Positions 37,813 through 45,290 of a stretch of DNA of 64,000 nt are shown here, piece by piece (positions within the stretch are counted from its first letter, which is position 1; each line of letters begins with the position of its first letter). The stretch comes from UBA1014 sp964344035. GTDB lineage: Bacteria > SAR324 > NAC60-12. The stretch lies in assembly GCA_964344035.1 (NCBI GenBank), contig CAYFLK010000010.1, forward strand, positions 1 through 64,000, in the 5' to 3' direction. The position numbers and the translations under genes are program-made. Below the pieces are notes generated by a model. It was not told the origin of the DNA and did no database searches. It worked only from the letters and a program-made list of their open reading frames with translations.

Positions 37813-38964
37813 TCAGCAAACAACCAGGTTCAAGTTGTGTCTGGACAGTCTTTCACATCCGTTTTCTGTGACCAGTACGGTGTGGCCGAAGCACATGGCT
37901 TGAGCAGTATCACTGTCCATCAAAATCATATGGAGGAAGAACACCATTCCGGTTTCGGCCTCCACCGGGTTGCCATGATAAAACATGGGCCAATCCATCC
38001 AGTTCGGAGAAAATGTCGCCCCCAGGCTGTAGCCGGTTGCATTAAGCCTGTGCGCACGCATGCCCGCGGCGTCACATGTACTGGCATAGGCATCGAACAC
38101 ACTGCCGATGGGTTTCCCGGATCGCAGAGCCAGCTCACAGGCATCCATGGCCGCAAGACATACCACGTGCATTTTCCGCTGCTGTTCCGTTGCCCGTCCG
38201 ACAGGGATGGTGCGCATCATCGCCGCGTGATAGTGCCGGTACACGCCCGCCCATTCCAGAGTTATCTGGTCTTCCGGACTCAATTTCCTGCGTCCAGAAT
38301 AGTAACGGCAAAGCAAAGCATTTTCTCCGGATCCGATAATAAACTCGTTGCCGGGATAATCCCCTCCTCCCCGAAACACCGCCCCCTGCATGGCGGCGAG
38401 AAGTTCTCCCTCGTCCATGCCCGGGCCTATCAGCCGGTGCGCTTCATCGAGTGCAGCGTCCGCAAGTTCCGCCGCATGTCTAACATATTCGAGTTCCACC
38501 GGGCTCTTTATCACCCGCAGTTTGTTGACCAAAACAGAGGCATCGGTCAATACGCAGAACCCATCCAGCGCGGCGTCCAGCATCTTTCCGTTTTTGGCAG
38601 TCAGGCCATAGGAATCGTATTCCACCCCAAGTGTTTTGCCGGACAACCCCATTTCACGCAGTATTTCTTTCAGCTCCAAGGCAGGGTTCGCGTCAGGAGC
38701 ATCGATCCAGATGCGGATGTCTTCGATGCATGAAGTCTGCTGCGCCTGTCGCAGGTCGGGTGAACGGGTGAGCAACGTCATCCGTCCATCTCCGCGCAAT
38801 GCCAGGCATTGAAAAAACACGTAGCCGAAAGTGTCGTAACCCGTCAGGTAATACATGCTTTCCTGCCGGAAAAGCAGCATCCCGTCCAGGGCTTCTTGGC
38901 TCATCCGCGTGAGCAGCCGATCCAGACGAGAACGAAGTTCCCCACCCTCAAAATGCAAAGGCAT
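37813..38964 (-). CDS. M24 (creatinase/prolidase-like) protein lacking metal ligands
   Basis: A 383-residue protein with the two-domain creatinase/prolidase layout: an N-terminal domain (YYLTGYDTFGYVFFQCLALR) and a C-terminal pita-bread domain (SPVELEYVRHAAELADAALD). Active prolidases and methionine aminopeptidases have two Asp ligands in D-x10-D; here the segment reads LEWAGVYRHYHAAMMRT, with Glu and no second Asp. That is close to metal-free creatinase, which has AGYY-x-ALERT there. A hydrolase of a small amidino or ectoine-like compound is more likely than a peptidase. The His/Glu segments (FFLHMILMD, VLVTENG) remain. Confidence 0.78.
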   Translation of the reverse strand: MPLHFEGGELRSRLDRLLTRMSQEALDGMLLFRQESMYYLTGYDTFGYVFFQCLALRGDGRMTLLTRSPDLRQAQQTSCIEDIRIWIDAPDANPALELKEILREMGLSGKTLGVEYDSYGLTAKNGKMLDAALDGFCVLTDASVLVNKLRVIKSPVELEYVRHAAELADAALDEAHRLIGPGMDEGELLAAMQGAVFRGGGDYPGNEFIIGSGENALLCRYYSGRRKLSPEDQITLEWAGVYRHYHAAMMRTIPVGRATEQQRKMHVVCLAAMDACELALRSGKPIGSVFDAYASTCDAAGMRAHRLNATGYSLGATFSPNWMDWPMFYHGNPVEAETGMVFFLHMILMDSDTAQAMCFGHTVLVTENGCERLSRHNLNLVVC

Positions 38965-39118
38965 ATGTTTCCACTTTCATGAGATATACCCCTATTTAGT
39001 TTGTATAATATTCAATTCTCCCGGCCCAAAAACACATTGTTCGGCCTTGGATATTTTTGTTGAAAACCACGGGTTTTGTTACCCTAACTTCATAAATACA
39101 ATCCAAGCATCATAACGT

Positions 39119-39210
39119 GTCATTTGAACGTCGGGCTACGACCTATCGGCCTAACCCGACCTACCCTCCAAACAGTAGGTCGGGTTAGTGAAGCGTAACC
39201 CGACATGACA
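39119..39210. repeat. REP-type inverted palindromic element
   Basis: CTAACCCGACCTAC (39151-39164) and its perfect inverse GTAGGTCGGGTTAG (39175-39188) flank a ten-base centre. The right copy also forms its own hairpin, GTCGGGTTA-GTGAAGCG-TAACCCGAC (39179-39204). TGTCAT and ATGACA bound the whole. The GTAGGTCGGGTTAGxGxAGCGTAACCCGACA type of repeat is widespread in bacteria and is associated with REP/RAYT transposition. No RAYT gene is in this window. Confidence 0.8.
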
Positions 39211-40062
39211 GTTACCCGACAACTGGTGGAGTTGTGTCAGGCTTAAACCACACTAATTTCGAAAGGAATACTCCTAGAATGGAAAATAATATTTTTCTTC
39301 CAATTCGGCGTGGAGAATCCATTCCAGTTGACGAAACGTCAACGTTAAAGAGCGGATTATTCCATGGATGAATCCATGATTACCCTGTTTCACATAAAGC
39401 AATTCCAGAACAAGTATGAGGACTACTGTCCAAACATAACCGGATCAAGATTTCCGGACATAACAAGGATGTACAGTCCGGGCAGAAACAGGACCCGGCA
39501 TGCACTTCCCCCGAACAATACAAGCCGGGAATACGGTTTGATGCCGGACTTTACCGAACGATCCGCAAAACACGGTGGTATCATCACCCTGATCAGGATG
39601 AACGGACAGAGAAGTGTACCTGTATCACAACTCGCAAAACCTTAGCGGAAATGCCACCAGGAGAAAACTCCACGGAAACATATCCGGAACAAGATCTCCC
39701 TGTGTACAGTATTCCACCCGGGAAAAAGCCGTGATCTGATTCAAATGTCTAAGAACAACGGAGCGTATCCACTCCGAATTTTATAAAACGGTCCTTGAGC
39801 GTTTCAATTAAGATGCGCCCTTTACTTTCAAAGAGAAAAGAAACCTCCCCATTCCGAGATCCCTAGCATCATCCAGGCATATGGCAGTGAAGCATGCCAA
39901 ATCCGTCCACCCGGAAGGATGCCTCAAGGCAAAGGGAATCCATCTTTTCTTTTCCTGTAAATTAATTGTAAAAGAACTAAAACCCGCAAATTTCTAATGT
40001 TTAAACTGCATAAAGATTTGTGTGCATTTGCCGGGTTCCCAGCATGGACCCGCAAATTATTT
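39211..40062. other. Intergenic region, no recognisable gene
   Basis: About 850 bases to the right of the REP element. Only short frames are present, with no domain-like segments, no RNA gene and no transposase trace that I can see. The DNA may be a decayed gene or an insertion relic. Confidence 0.4.
39327..39343. promoter_or_regulatory. Short palindrome GTTGACG-AAA-CGTCAAC
   Basis: Seven-base arms around a three-base centre in otherwise empty DNA. It could be an operator or a small hairpin. It overlaps a 30-codon open frame (ATG 39279) whose stop overlaps the ATG of a 93-codon frame (39364-39645) that I cannot match to any family and do not call as a gene. Confidence 0.25.
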
Positions 40063-40580
40063 TCACTCCCCGCTGGTCACATTATATATTTTGAAACCAC
40101 GTGACAGGTAATTCCGCAGCGCATGCGGGTGGTCGAGGCTGCAGGTGTGCACCCAAACCCGCTTGGCATCCATATCCCATGCTTTCTCAATCGCGGAGGT
40201 CAGCAGAGGGTCACCGAGTTTCCTGCCCAGGAACAGTTCTAACAATCCCAGGTATTTCAGTTCTACGTCATCTGCCTGACGGTCCAGTTCAAAGTAACCC
40301 GCGGGAGTTCCTTGCTGCAGCAGCATCCAGGTTTGCTGATCCTCACGCTCAAGGTATTCCCGCCAATGCAAATCAGTCCAATCGAGACGATCGGACCATT
40401 GGTAGTTTCGTCCGGCTTGACGGTAAAAAACCGGTTCAGCTCAGGAAACGGGATTTCGGCCCTGACAACACCGGCATTTCCCGGTAACGGCAGGGGTTTG
40501 AGTTCATCCCTGGCGAACATTTCCAAATACCAGACTTTTGTTCCCGAGGTTTCATTTTGTGCCATTTCCGTCCAGTCCAT
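40063..40580 (-). pseudogene. GNAT acetyltransferase broken by a frameshift
   Basis: Two frames join into one GNAT protein. The first half runs from ATG 40580 (MDWTEMAQNETSGTKVWYLE) to PELNRFF; the second half continues YRQAGRNYQWSDRLDW in the next frame and includes QQGTPAGYFELDRQADDVEL, a glycine loop region LFLGRKLGDPLL, and VWVHTCSLDHPHALRNYLSR. The break falls in a run of six A (40425-40430, plus strand); one extra base restores the frame. It is either a young pseudogene or a homopolymer error. The intact protein would transfer an acetyl group from acetyl-CoA to an unknown substrate. Confidence 0.75.
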
Positions 40581-40816
40581 TTCAATTTGCGCTGCAACAA
40601 GAATCGATAAAATCCAATCCAGTCCCTGATTCCTTTGGTTATGTGAAAATTAACGGAATACCAGATAAAGCAACGGGATGATTTTACACTTCCCCACCCT
40701 CCCAGGCTTTTTTCAGTTAGGGTGAACCAAGCAGTATGATAAACATCTTCCGCAGTCAGCGCAAACATGGACATGCGCAAAAATAATGCGTTTTACTGAT
40801 TGTCAAAGAACTATAA

Positions 40817-41461
40817 TCAGAAGGGCTCCCTACCCTTCGGTTTATTAGATTTTTTCGTCCGATCACGGTGATACCACCACAGGTACCAGCAACCGACGGT
40901 GCGCCAGGGTCTCCATCTCCCGGCTATTCTTTCAGCTGCTTGCCTCCATTCCGACTCCGGAAGCATATACAGTTTTCGGAAAGCGGATGCAATCGCCGCA
41001 TCTCCCAAAGGCAGCACGTCCGGACGATTGAGGGCAAAAATCAAATACATTTCCGCGGTCCAGCGCCCTATTCCCGGAATCTTGGATAGACTGGCGATCA
41101 GGTCCTCGTCATTCTGCTCCTGCAACCGGTTAAAATCCAACTCTCCGGAAGCAACTGATTCAGCCAGCGCTTTCACATAACGAACCTTGGCACGGGAGAA
41201 CCCTGCCCCAAACAAAGACTCATCGCTCAATTCCAAGACCTTTAGGGCGGTGGGCATTTTCCCGTGAAAAAGTCCACGGAAACGCTCTCGCAGAACTATA
41301 GCCACACGGTTTGACAGCTGCTGCCCGATTATCGAGTCGGCCAGAGTGACAAAACCTCCTTCTCCTGGAGTTAGGGTGCAGGGTCCGGCCCTGACGACCA
41401 CGCCAGCCATTTTCTCATCAACCTGTTTCAGCAATGCCTCGGCTTCAGTCCATCGGGTCAT
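40817..41461 (-). CDS. alkA: DNA-3-methyladenine glycosylase II (AlkA type)
   Basis: A 214-residue HhH-GPD base-excision glycosylase. The helix-hairpin-helix is KIPGIGRWTAEMYLIFALNR and the catalytic Asp lies in DVLPLGDAAIASAF. The N-terminal SIIGQQLSNRVAIVLRERF is typical of AlkA/MpgII proteins that remove alkylated purines. No Ada-like N-terminal fusion is present. It follows phzF on the plus-strand map but is transcribed ahead of it on the minus strand. The region 41462-41654 between the two carries only a small broken frame. Confidence 0.9.
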   Translation of the reverse strand: MTRWTEAEALLKQVDEKMAGVVVRAGPCTLTPGEGGFVTLADSIIGQQLSNRVAIVLRERFRGLFHGKMPTALKVLELSDESLFGAGFSRAKVRYVKALAESVASGELDFNRLQEQNDEDLIASLSKIPGIGRWTAEMYLIFALNRPDVLPLGDAAIASAFRKLYMLPESEWRQAAERIAGRWRPWRTVGCWYLWWYHRDRTKKSNKPKGREPF

Positions 41462-41654
41462 CCTAGTTTCCGTTCAGTTTCCCTACCAATGAGACTGTTT
41501 CCCAGTCCTCTATTTCCGGGAAATCATCATCCGGAAACAACAAAGGAGGGTTGAAAAGGCGATCATCATCGCTCTTCCTTCCCTCCTTCTGCCAGGGACG
41601 GATCGGGTTGATCTATGAGTACATCGCGCATCAGCCGCGCCGATGTACTGTTTG

Positions 41655-42437
41655 TCAAAGATACAGCGTTCCTATCATATAGAGCACGCATTGTCCGGCG
41701 ATGCTCACCCGATCGCCGCGGAATTCACAAAACAACTCACCTCCACGACGCGAGAGTTGACGCGCGTGCAAGCTGTCACGCTGCAGATGTTCGGCCCAGA
41801 AAGGGACCAGTACGCTGTGCGCGGACCCGGTCACCGGGTCTTCGGATATACCCGCGCGCGGGGCGAAAAATCGCGAAACGAAGTCGCAACTTTCTCCTTG
41901 TGCGGTGACAATCACTCCACGGGCATCAAATTCCGATAAGCGTTGCATATCCGGATCGATGTCCCTCACTTGCTGTTCGTTCGAGTAAACCGCCATCCAG
42001 TCAAAACGTGAAGCATAAACACTTTCAGCGTTCTTCCCCAAGGCTCGTGAAACCTTTTCCTTGTCCTCAATCGGATTGCTTCCCAGCGCGGGAAAATCCA
42101 TTTCCAGCAGACTGTCCCGCCGTTTCACAGTCAGCTTTCCGCTGCGTGTTTCAAACACGACCCTGTCATTTTGGTGCAGTTCATGTTCAAACAGCACGTA
42201 TGCCGAAGCCAAGGTCGCGTGCCCGCAGAGATCCACCTCCATGCGCGGTGTAAACCAGCGCAACCGGAAACCTCCGTTTTCGGGCATAAAAAAGGCGGTT
42301 TCGGAAAGGTTGTTTTCTTCCGCAACCGCTTGCATCACCTCATCTGGCAGCCAGGATTCGAGCGGACAAACCGCAGCGGGATTGCCCGCAAACTGTTTGT
42401 CGGTGAAGGCATCGACCTGGTATATTTTCAGTTTCAC
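41655..42437 (-). CDS. PhzF family isomerase
   Basis: A 260-residue PhzF-like protein of diaminopimelate-epimerase fold. Seen: YQVDAFTDKQFAGNPAAVCP, the catalytic Glu in AEENNLSETAFFM, RWFTPRMEVDLCGHATLASA and GISEDPVTGSAHSVLVPFW. In Pseudomonas the namesake acts in phenazine synthesis, but most family members are of unknown role. No phenazine genes are nearby. The next gene downstream on the map begins right behind it (42439), also on the minus strand. Confidence 0.93.
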   Translation of the reverse strand: MKLKIYQVDAFTDKQFAGNPAAVCPLESWLPDEVMQAVAEENNLSETAFFMPENGGFRLRWFTPRMEVDLCGHATLASAYVLFEHELHQNDRVVFETRSGKLTVKRRDSLLEMDFPALGSNPIEDKEKVSRALGKNAESVYASRFDWMAVYSNEQQVRDIDPDMQRLSEFDARGVIVTAQGESCDFVSRFFAPRAGISEDPVTGSAHSVLVPFWAEHLQRDSLHARQLSRRGGELFCEFRGDRVSIAGQCVLYMIGTLYL

Positions 42438-42438
42438 A

Positions 42439-43149
42439 TTAGAAGTTCATACCAAGGGCAAAGGTAAAATATGCCGCAGACAGGTTCGCGGTTTTACTGT
42501 ATTTTTCTTCCTCCAGAGCAATATCACCGGAAGTGACACTGGAATTATTTGTAGTTATAGTTGCTTTAGCCTGGGTCACTTCTTCGTTGACCAATCCCCC
42601 AGTCCAGTCAAATCCCCATGATATGCCGTTCCCATAGATCCAGTTCCATCCAAAACCAAACAGCGGGGCCAGTACGGGGTCACGGACAACCACCATTGTC
42701 AATGAAGTGTTTGCGTAGGAATTGTTGCCAATCGTCCGGGTCCTCGAGTCAAAATACAGGGTTTCTCTGAGCTCCCCTTCCTGGTAACCACCGAAAGAAA
42801 GGAAAAAACCGCTGGAATCAAAAGGACTGATCCTTAACTGACCGGTCAGCACCCTTGACTGACTGTAAGTACGCCCATACAAACCCTCCGGCACCATTTC
42901 GGTACTCAACAACCTTGATGTAACCGCCGTCGAATTGTCGATGTCGGCGGTACTAGTGTCAACGTTTGACAACGACGTAAATCCGAAAAAGATCTGTTTA
43001 TTGAAGTGATACCCGATCAATCCCCCGGGCATCAAAAGCTGAAGCTGCAATGACTGATCTTCACGAAAAGATGCTTCCTCAGCATTCAATGGCTGGGCAA
43101 CAGAGATTATCATGGTGGCCAAAAGCAGACCTAAATTGATTTTTTTCAT
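42439..43149 (-). CDS. Predicted outer-membrane beta-barrel protein
   Basis: A 236-residue secreted protein from ATG 43149, which follows AGGAGG by five bases and opens a signal peptide (INLGLLLATMIISVAQPLNA). The mature part has alternating strands with aromatic girdles (LLMPGGLIGYHFNKQIFFGF, GFGWNWIYGNGISWGFDWTG) and ends in AYFTFALGMNF, a barrel-type terminal Phe. No specific family is recognised. It is 13 bases behind the FecR-domain gene and probably co-transcribed; the pair may form an envelope unit. Confidence 0.7.
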   Translation of the reverse strand: MKKINLGLLLATMIISVAQPLNAEEASFREDQSLQLQLLMPGGLIGYHFNKQIFFGFTSLSNVDTSTADIDNSTAVTSRLLSTEMVPEGLYGRTYSQSRVLTGQLRISPFDSSGFFLSFGGYQEGELRETLYFDSRTRTIGNNSYANTSLTMVVVRDPVLAPLFGFGWNWIYGNGISWGFDWTGGLVNEEVTQAKATITTNNSSVTSGDIALEEEKYSKTANLSAAYFTFALGMNF

Positions 43150-43162
43150 TCCATCCTCCTGA

Positions 43163-43882
43163 TTACTGCTCACTTTCCATCTTTCTATCACGTTCACGGT
43201 TAAACCGGACCCAGTCGCTTTGCAGCACTAAATCCGGAATTTCATCCCTTTCCGGTGGTTTTCCCCTGGTGATGGACAACTGCATGCCGGGTTTGACCAA
43301 CAACAGCCATTCCTCACGGCTGATCTCACGCGGCGGTTCTATTTCACGCGGTCCCTCGATTTCTTTGGGACCGCTACGTAATTCCGGTGGAGAAACCTCC
43401 ACACTTCCGCGTATAACCGCAATTCGTGATTTCGCCGGCTCCTTCCGATGTTCAACATCCAGCTGCGTCCCGCGCACTGCCACCTGGGCCGCCGGAGTGC
43501 GGATGGAGAATCGGTGCAAGGCATCTGCTTTGCGCAATACGCTGGCCCAAATCCTCCCCGATGAAAGAGAAACACGGACATCTCCCTGTTCATCTCTTCC
43601 CTCCGGCCTAATCACCAACAGACTCGAGTCCTCAGCCAGGCGAATAAATCGATGTCCCGGGAACCGCAGTTCCAGGCGTCCACCCAGACCTGTGCGCAGT
43701 CTGCCCCCCTCCCGGAGCTGATCTTCCTTGCTCATAGGGACCCAGCGTTTCAGCGCCGTGTCAAACCTTTCCGCCGGAAGCCTGAAAATTCCAAGGGTCA
43801 ACTCCTGGGGATGACCGCGTGCATGCATGAGAACCAGCGGCCCCAGCAAACAAATCAAACCCCGGCTTAATCGATTGCCCAT
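43163..43882 (-). CDS. FecR-domain periplasmic protein
   Basis: A 239-residue protein with an N-terminal hydrophobic signal and a FecR domain: EGGRLRTGLGGRLELRFPGH, VSLSSGRIWASVLRKADALH, FSIRTPAAQVAVRGTQLDVE. FecR domains sense or scaffold in the periplasm; without an adjacent sigma factor this is of the stand-alone type often seen next to barrel proteins. A proline-rich repeat (EGPREIEPPREISREE) joins it to the C-terminal segment. It precedes the barrel gene with a 13-base gap. Confidence 0.82.
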   Translation of the reverse strand: MGNRLSRGLICLLGPLVLMHARGHPQELTLGIFRLPAERFDTALKRWVPMSKEDQLREGGRLRTGLGGRLELRFPGHRFIRLAEDSSLLVIRPEGRDEQGDVRVSLSSGRIWASVLRKADALHRFSIRTPAAQVAVRGTQLDVEHRKEPAKSRIAVIRGSVEVSPPELRSGPKEIEGPREIEPPREISREEWLLLVKPGMQLSITRGKPPERDEIPDLVLQSDWVRFNRERDRKMESEQ

Positions 43883-44327
43883 CCATTCCCTGGTGGCAGT
43901 TATTTTACAATCCCGCCATCATAATGACCGACAGTCGATAACCATGTACCATGCCTGATAGCGGTAAATCACCTTGAAAAATTGCCCGGCGTCTGGAACC
44001 ACGTGCCTCAGAAACACGTCTACTCGCTAAAAGCTGACGGCCGCACGCGGACCCTTTCGCCGGGCAGATCGGATGGTCGCTCTCTAACTTGTTTAAGTTG
44101 CCTTTACTAATACCTATCCCATAATGCTGGAAACGGAAATGTCAACTCGATCAAAAATTTGTCATATTAAAGATTATTTTATGACAAACAGATCCAGACT
44201 GTTACGCTTCCTCGGCAGATTCATGGAATCAGCCGAAGAAATCGGTGAATCATATTTTGCGTTGTTTCCCTCCTCTCCAACCGGGTGGCAATGGCATATC
44301 ACCCGGAAGTGATTCCGGACCTATTGT
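43883..44327. other. Intergenic region behind fliS
   Basis: About 445 bases between the FecR gene start and the end of the flagellar operon, both on the minus strand. It must contain the FecR promoter. A short palindrome (ACTTGTTTAAGT near 44089-44100) is the only structure I notice. No riboswitch or RNA gene is recognised. Confidence 0.35.
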
Positions 44328-44762
44328 TCAACCCTTCGCACGGAATTTCATTTTCGATGCGGCAAGAGGCTGCTGTTCTTTTGTTTGCTGGCGAACTTTT
44401 AATTCGGCCCATCCGTCGTGAAGGGTCATCGCCAGTTTCAGGACTTCCCCGGCAATTTCCGGGTCTTTTTTCAAATTCGCCTCGACGATCCTGCGGAACA
44501 TGTAAAGATACAGTTCGCGCAGGTTTTTACCGATTTCCCCACCCTTTTCCGCATGCAGGGTAGACAGCAGTTCATTGACTATGTCCTTGCCGCGCACCAG
44601 GTAATGGTGGGCCCCCTCAACGTCATTTTCGCGCATTTTGACGATCGCTTTTTTCAGGAACCGCAGCAGCCCCTCATAGAGCATGATGATCAGGGTCAAC
44701 TGATCGGAAGTCTGAACATCCGTCCGTGCATAAGCCTTGTATGATTGTTTTGGGTTTTGCAT
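44328..44762 (-). CDS. fliS: Flagellar export chaperone FliS, copy 2
   Basis: A 144-residue FliS, which binds the flagellin C-terminus in the cytosol and prevents early polymerisation. Typical parts: YKAYARTDVQTSDQLTLIIM then LYEGLLRFLKKA, and EKGGEIGKNLRELYLYMFRR followed by IVEANLKKDPE. It lies ten bases behind a second fliS and ends the flagellin-fliD-fliS-fliS run. The two copies differ in the N-terminal and tail segments, so they may serve different flagellins. Confidence 0.95.
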   Translation of the reverse strand: MQNPKQSYKAYARTDVQTSDQLTLIIMLYEGLLRFLKKAIVKMRENDVEGAHHYLVRGKDIVNELLSTLHAEKGGEIGKNLRELYLYMFRRIVEANLKKDPEIAGEVLKLAMTLHDGWAELKVRQQTKEQQPLAASKMKFRAKG

Positions 44763-44772
44763 GGTTATCCGT

Positions 44773-45219
44773 TCATCCTTTCAGGTTGATTCGTTTCTCC
44801 GCGGAGGCGGTATGTGGTTTCATCCCCGGATTCACCCCTTTTTTCCCTGCCGAGCCGATTTGCGACCACGCTGACCGCAATTCCTTTAGCAGGCTGATGA
44901 CGGTTTTAACCGGTTTCGGATCTTTGTTCATGTTCGCTTCAATCAGCTGGCTGTACATGAAGGCATAAAGGGATTGCAGGTTTTTGGCAATCTCCCCGCC
45001 CTTGTCCATATTCAATGACGACATCAGTTCAGCAATAATGTTTTTAGCCTTGACGAGGCTGTTATGCGATTTTTCTACTTCCATAGTTTTAATATATTCA
45101 ATCGCAAACCCGGACTGCTTGATTGCTCCATCATAGAGCATCACGATCAGCTTATGCTGATCCAGAGTATTTACGGAAGCCTTGCGGTAGGCATTTTGGA
45201 AATTGCTGTATGTATTCAT
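44773..45219 (-). CDS. fliS: Flagellar export chaperone FliS, copy 1
   Basis: A 148-residue FliS: NAYRKASVNTLDQHKLIVML then YDGAIKQSGFAIEY, and DKGGEIAKNLQSLYAFMYSQ followed by LIEANMNKDPK. The N-terminus with FQNAYRKASVNT and the C-terminal WSQIGSAGKKG are typical. It comes 71 bases after fliD and just before the second copy. Duplication of fliS fits a genome with four flagellins and an oversized cap protein. Confidence 0.95.
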   Translation of the reverse strand: MNTYSNFQNAYRKASVNTLDQHKLIVMLYDGAIKQSGFAIEYIKTMEVEKSHNSLVKAKNIIAELMSSLNMDKGGEIAKNLQSLYAFMYSQLIEANMNKDPKPVKTVISLLKELRSAWSQIGSAGKKGVNPGMKPHTASAEKRINLKG

Positions 45220-45290
45220 GGTATTTCTGGGGATTCAATTCACACATAAAAGGGGATCAGTGTCCCAAAGTTAAACCGGAGTGCCGGTCG

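Noticed and set aside
39364..39645. 93-codon frame starting MDESMITLFHIKQF
   Set aside because: No ribosome site, no family resemblance and residue make-up like a chance frame; described only as part of an empty region.
44124..44312. 62-codon frame in the gap behind fliS
   Set aside because: No ribosome site and no domain-like segment; likely chance.
43883..44327. Cyclic-di-GMP riboswitch upstream of the FecR gene
   Set aside because: Looked for the GEMM core and stems because of the motility setting; the conserved sequence is absent.
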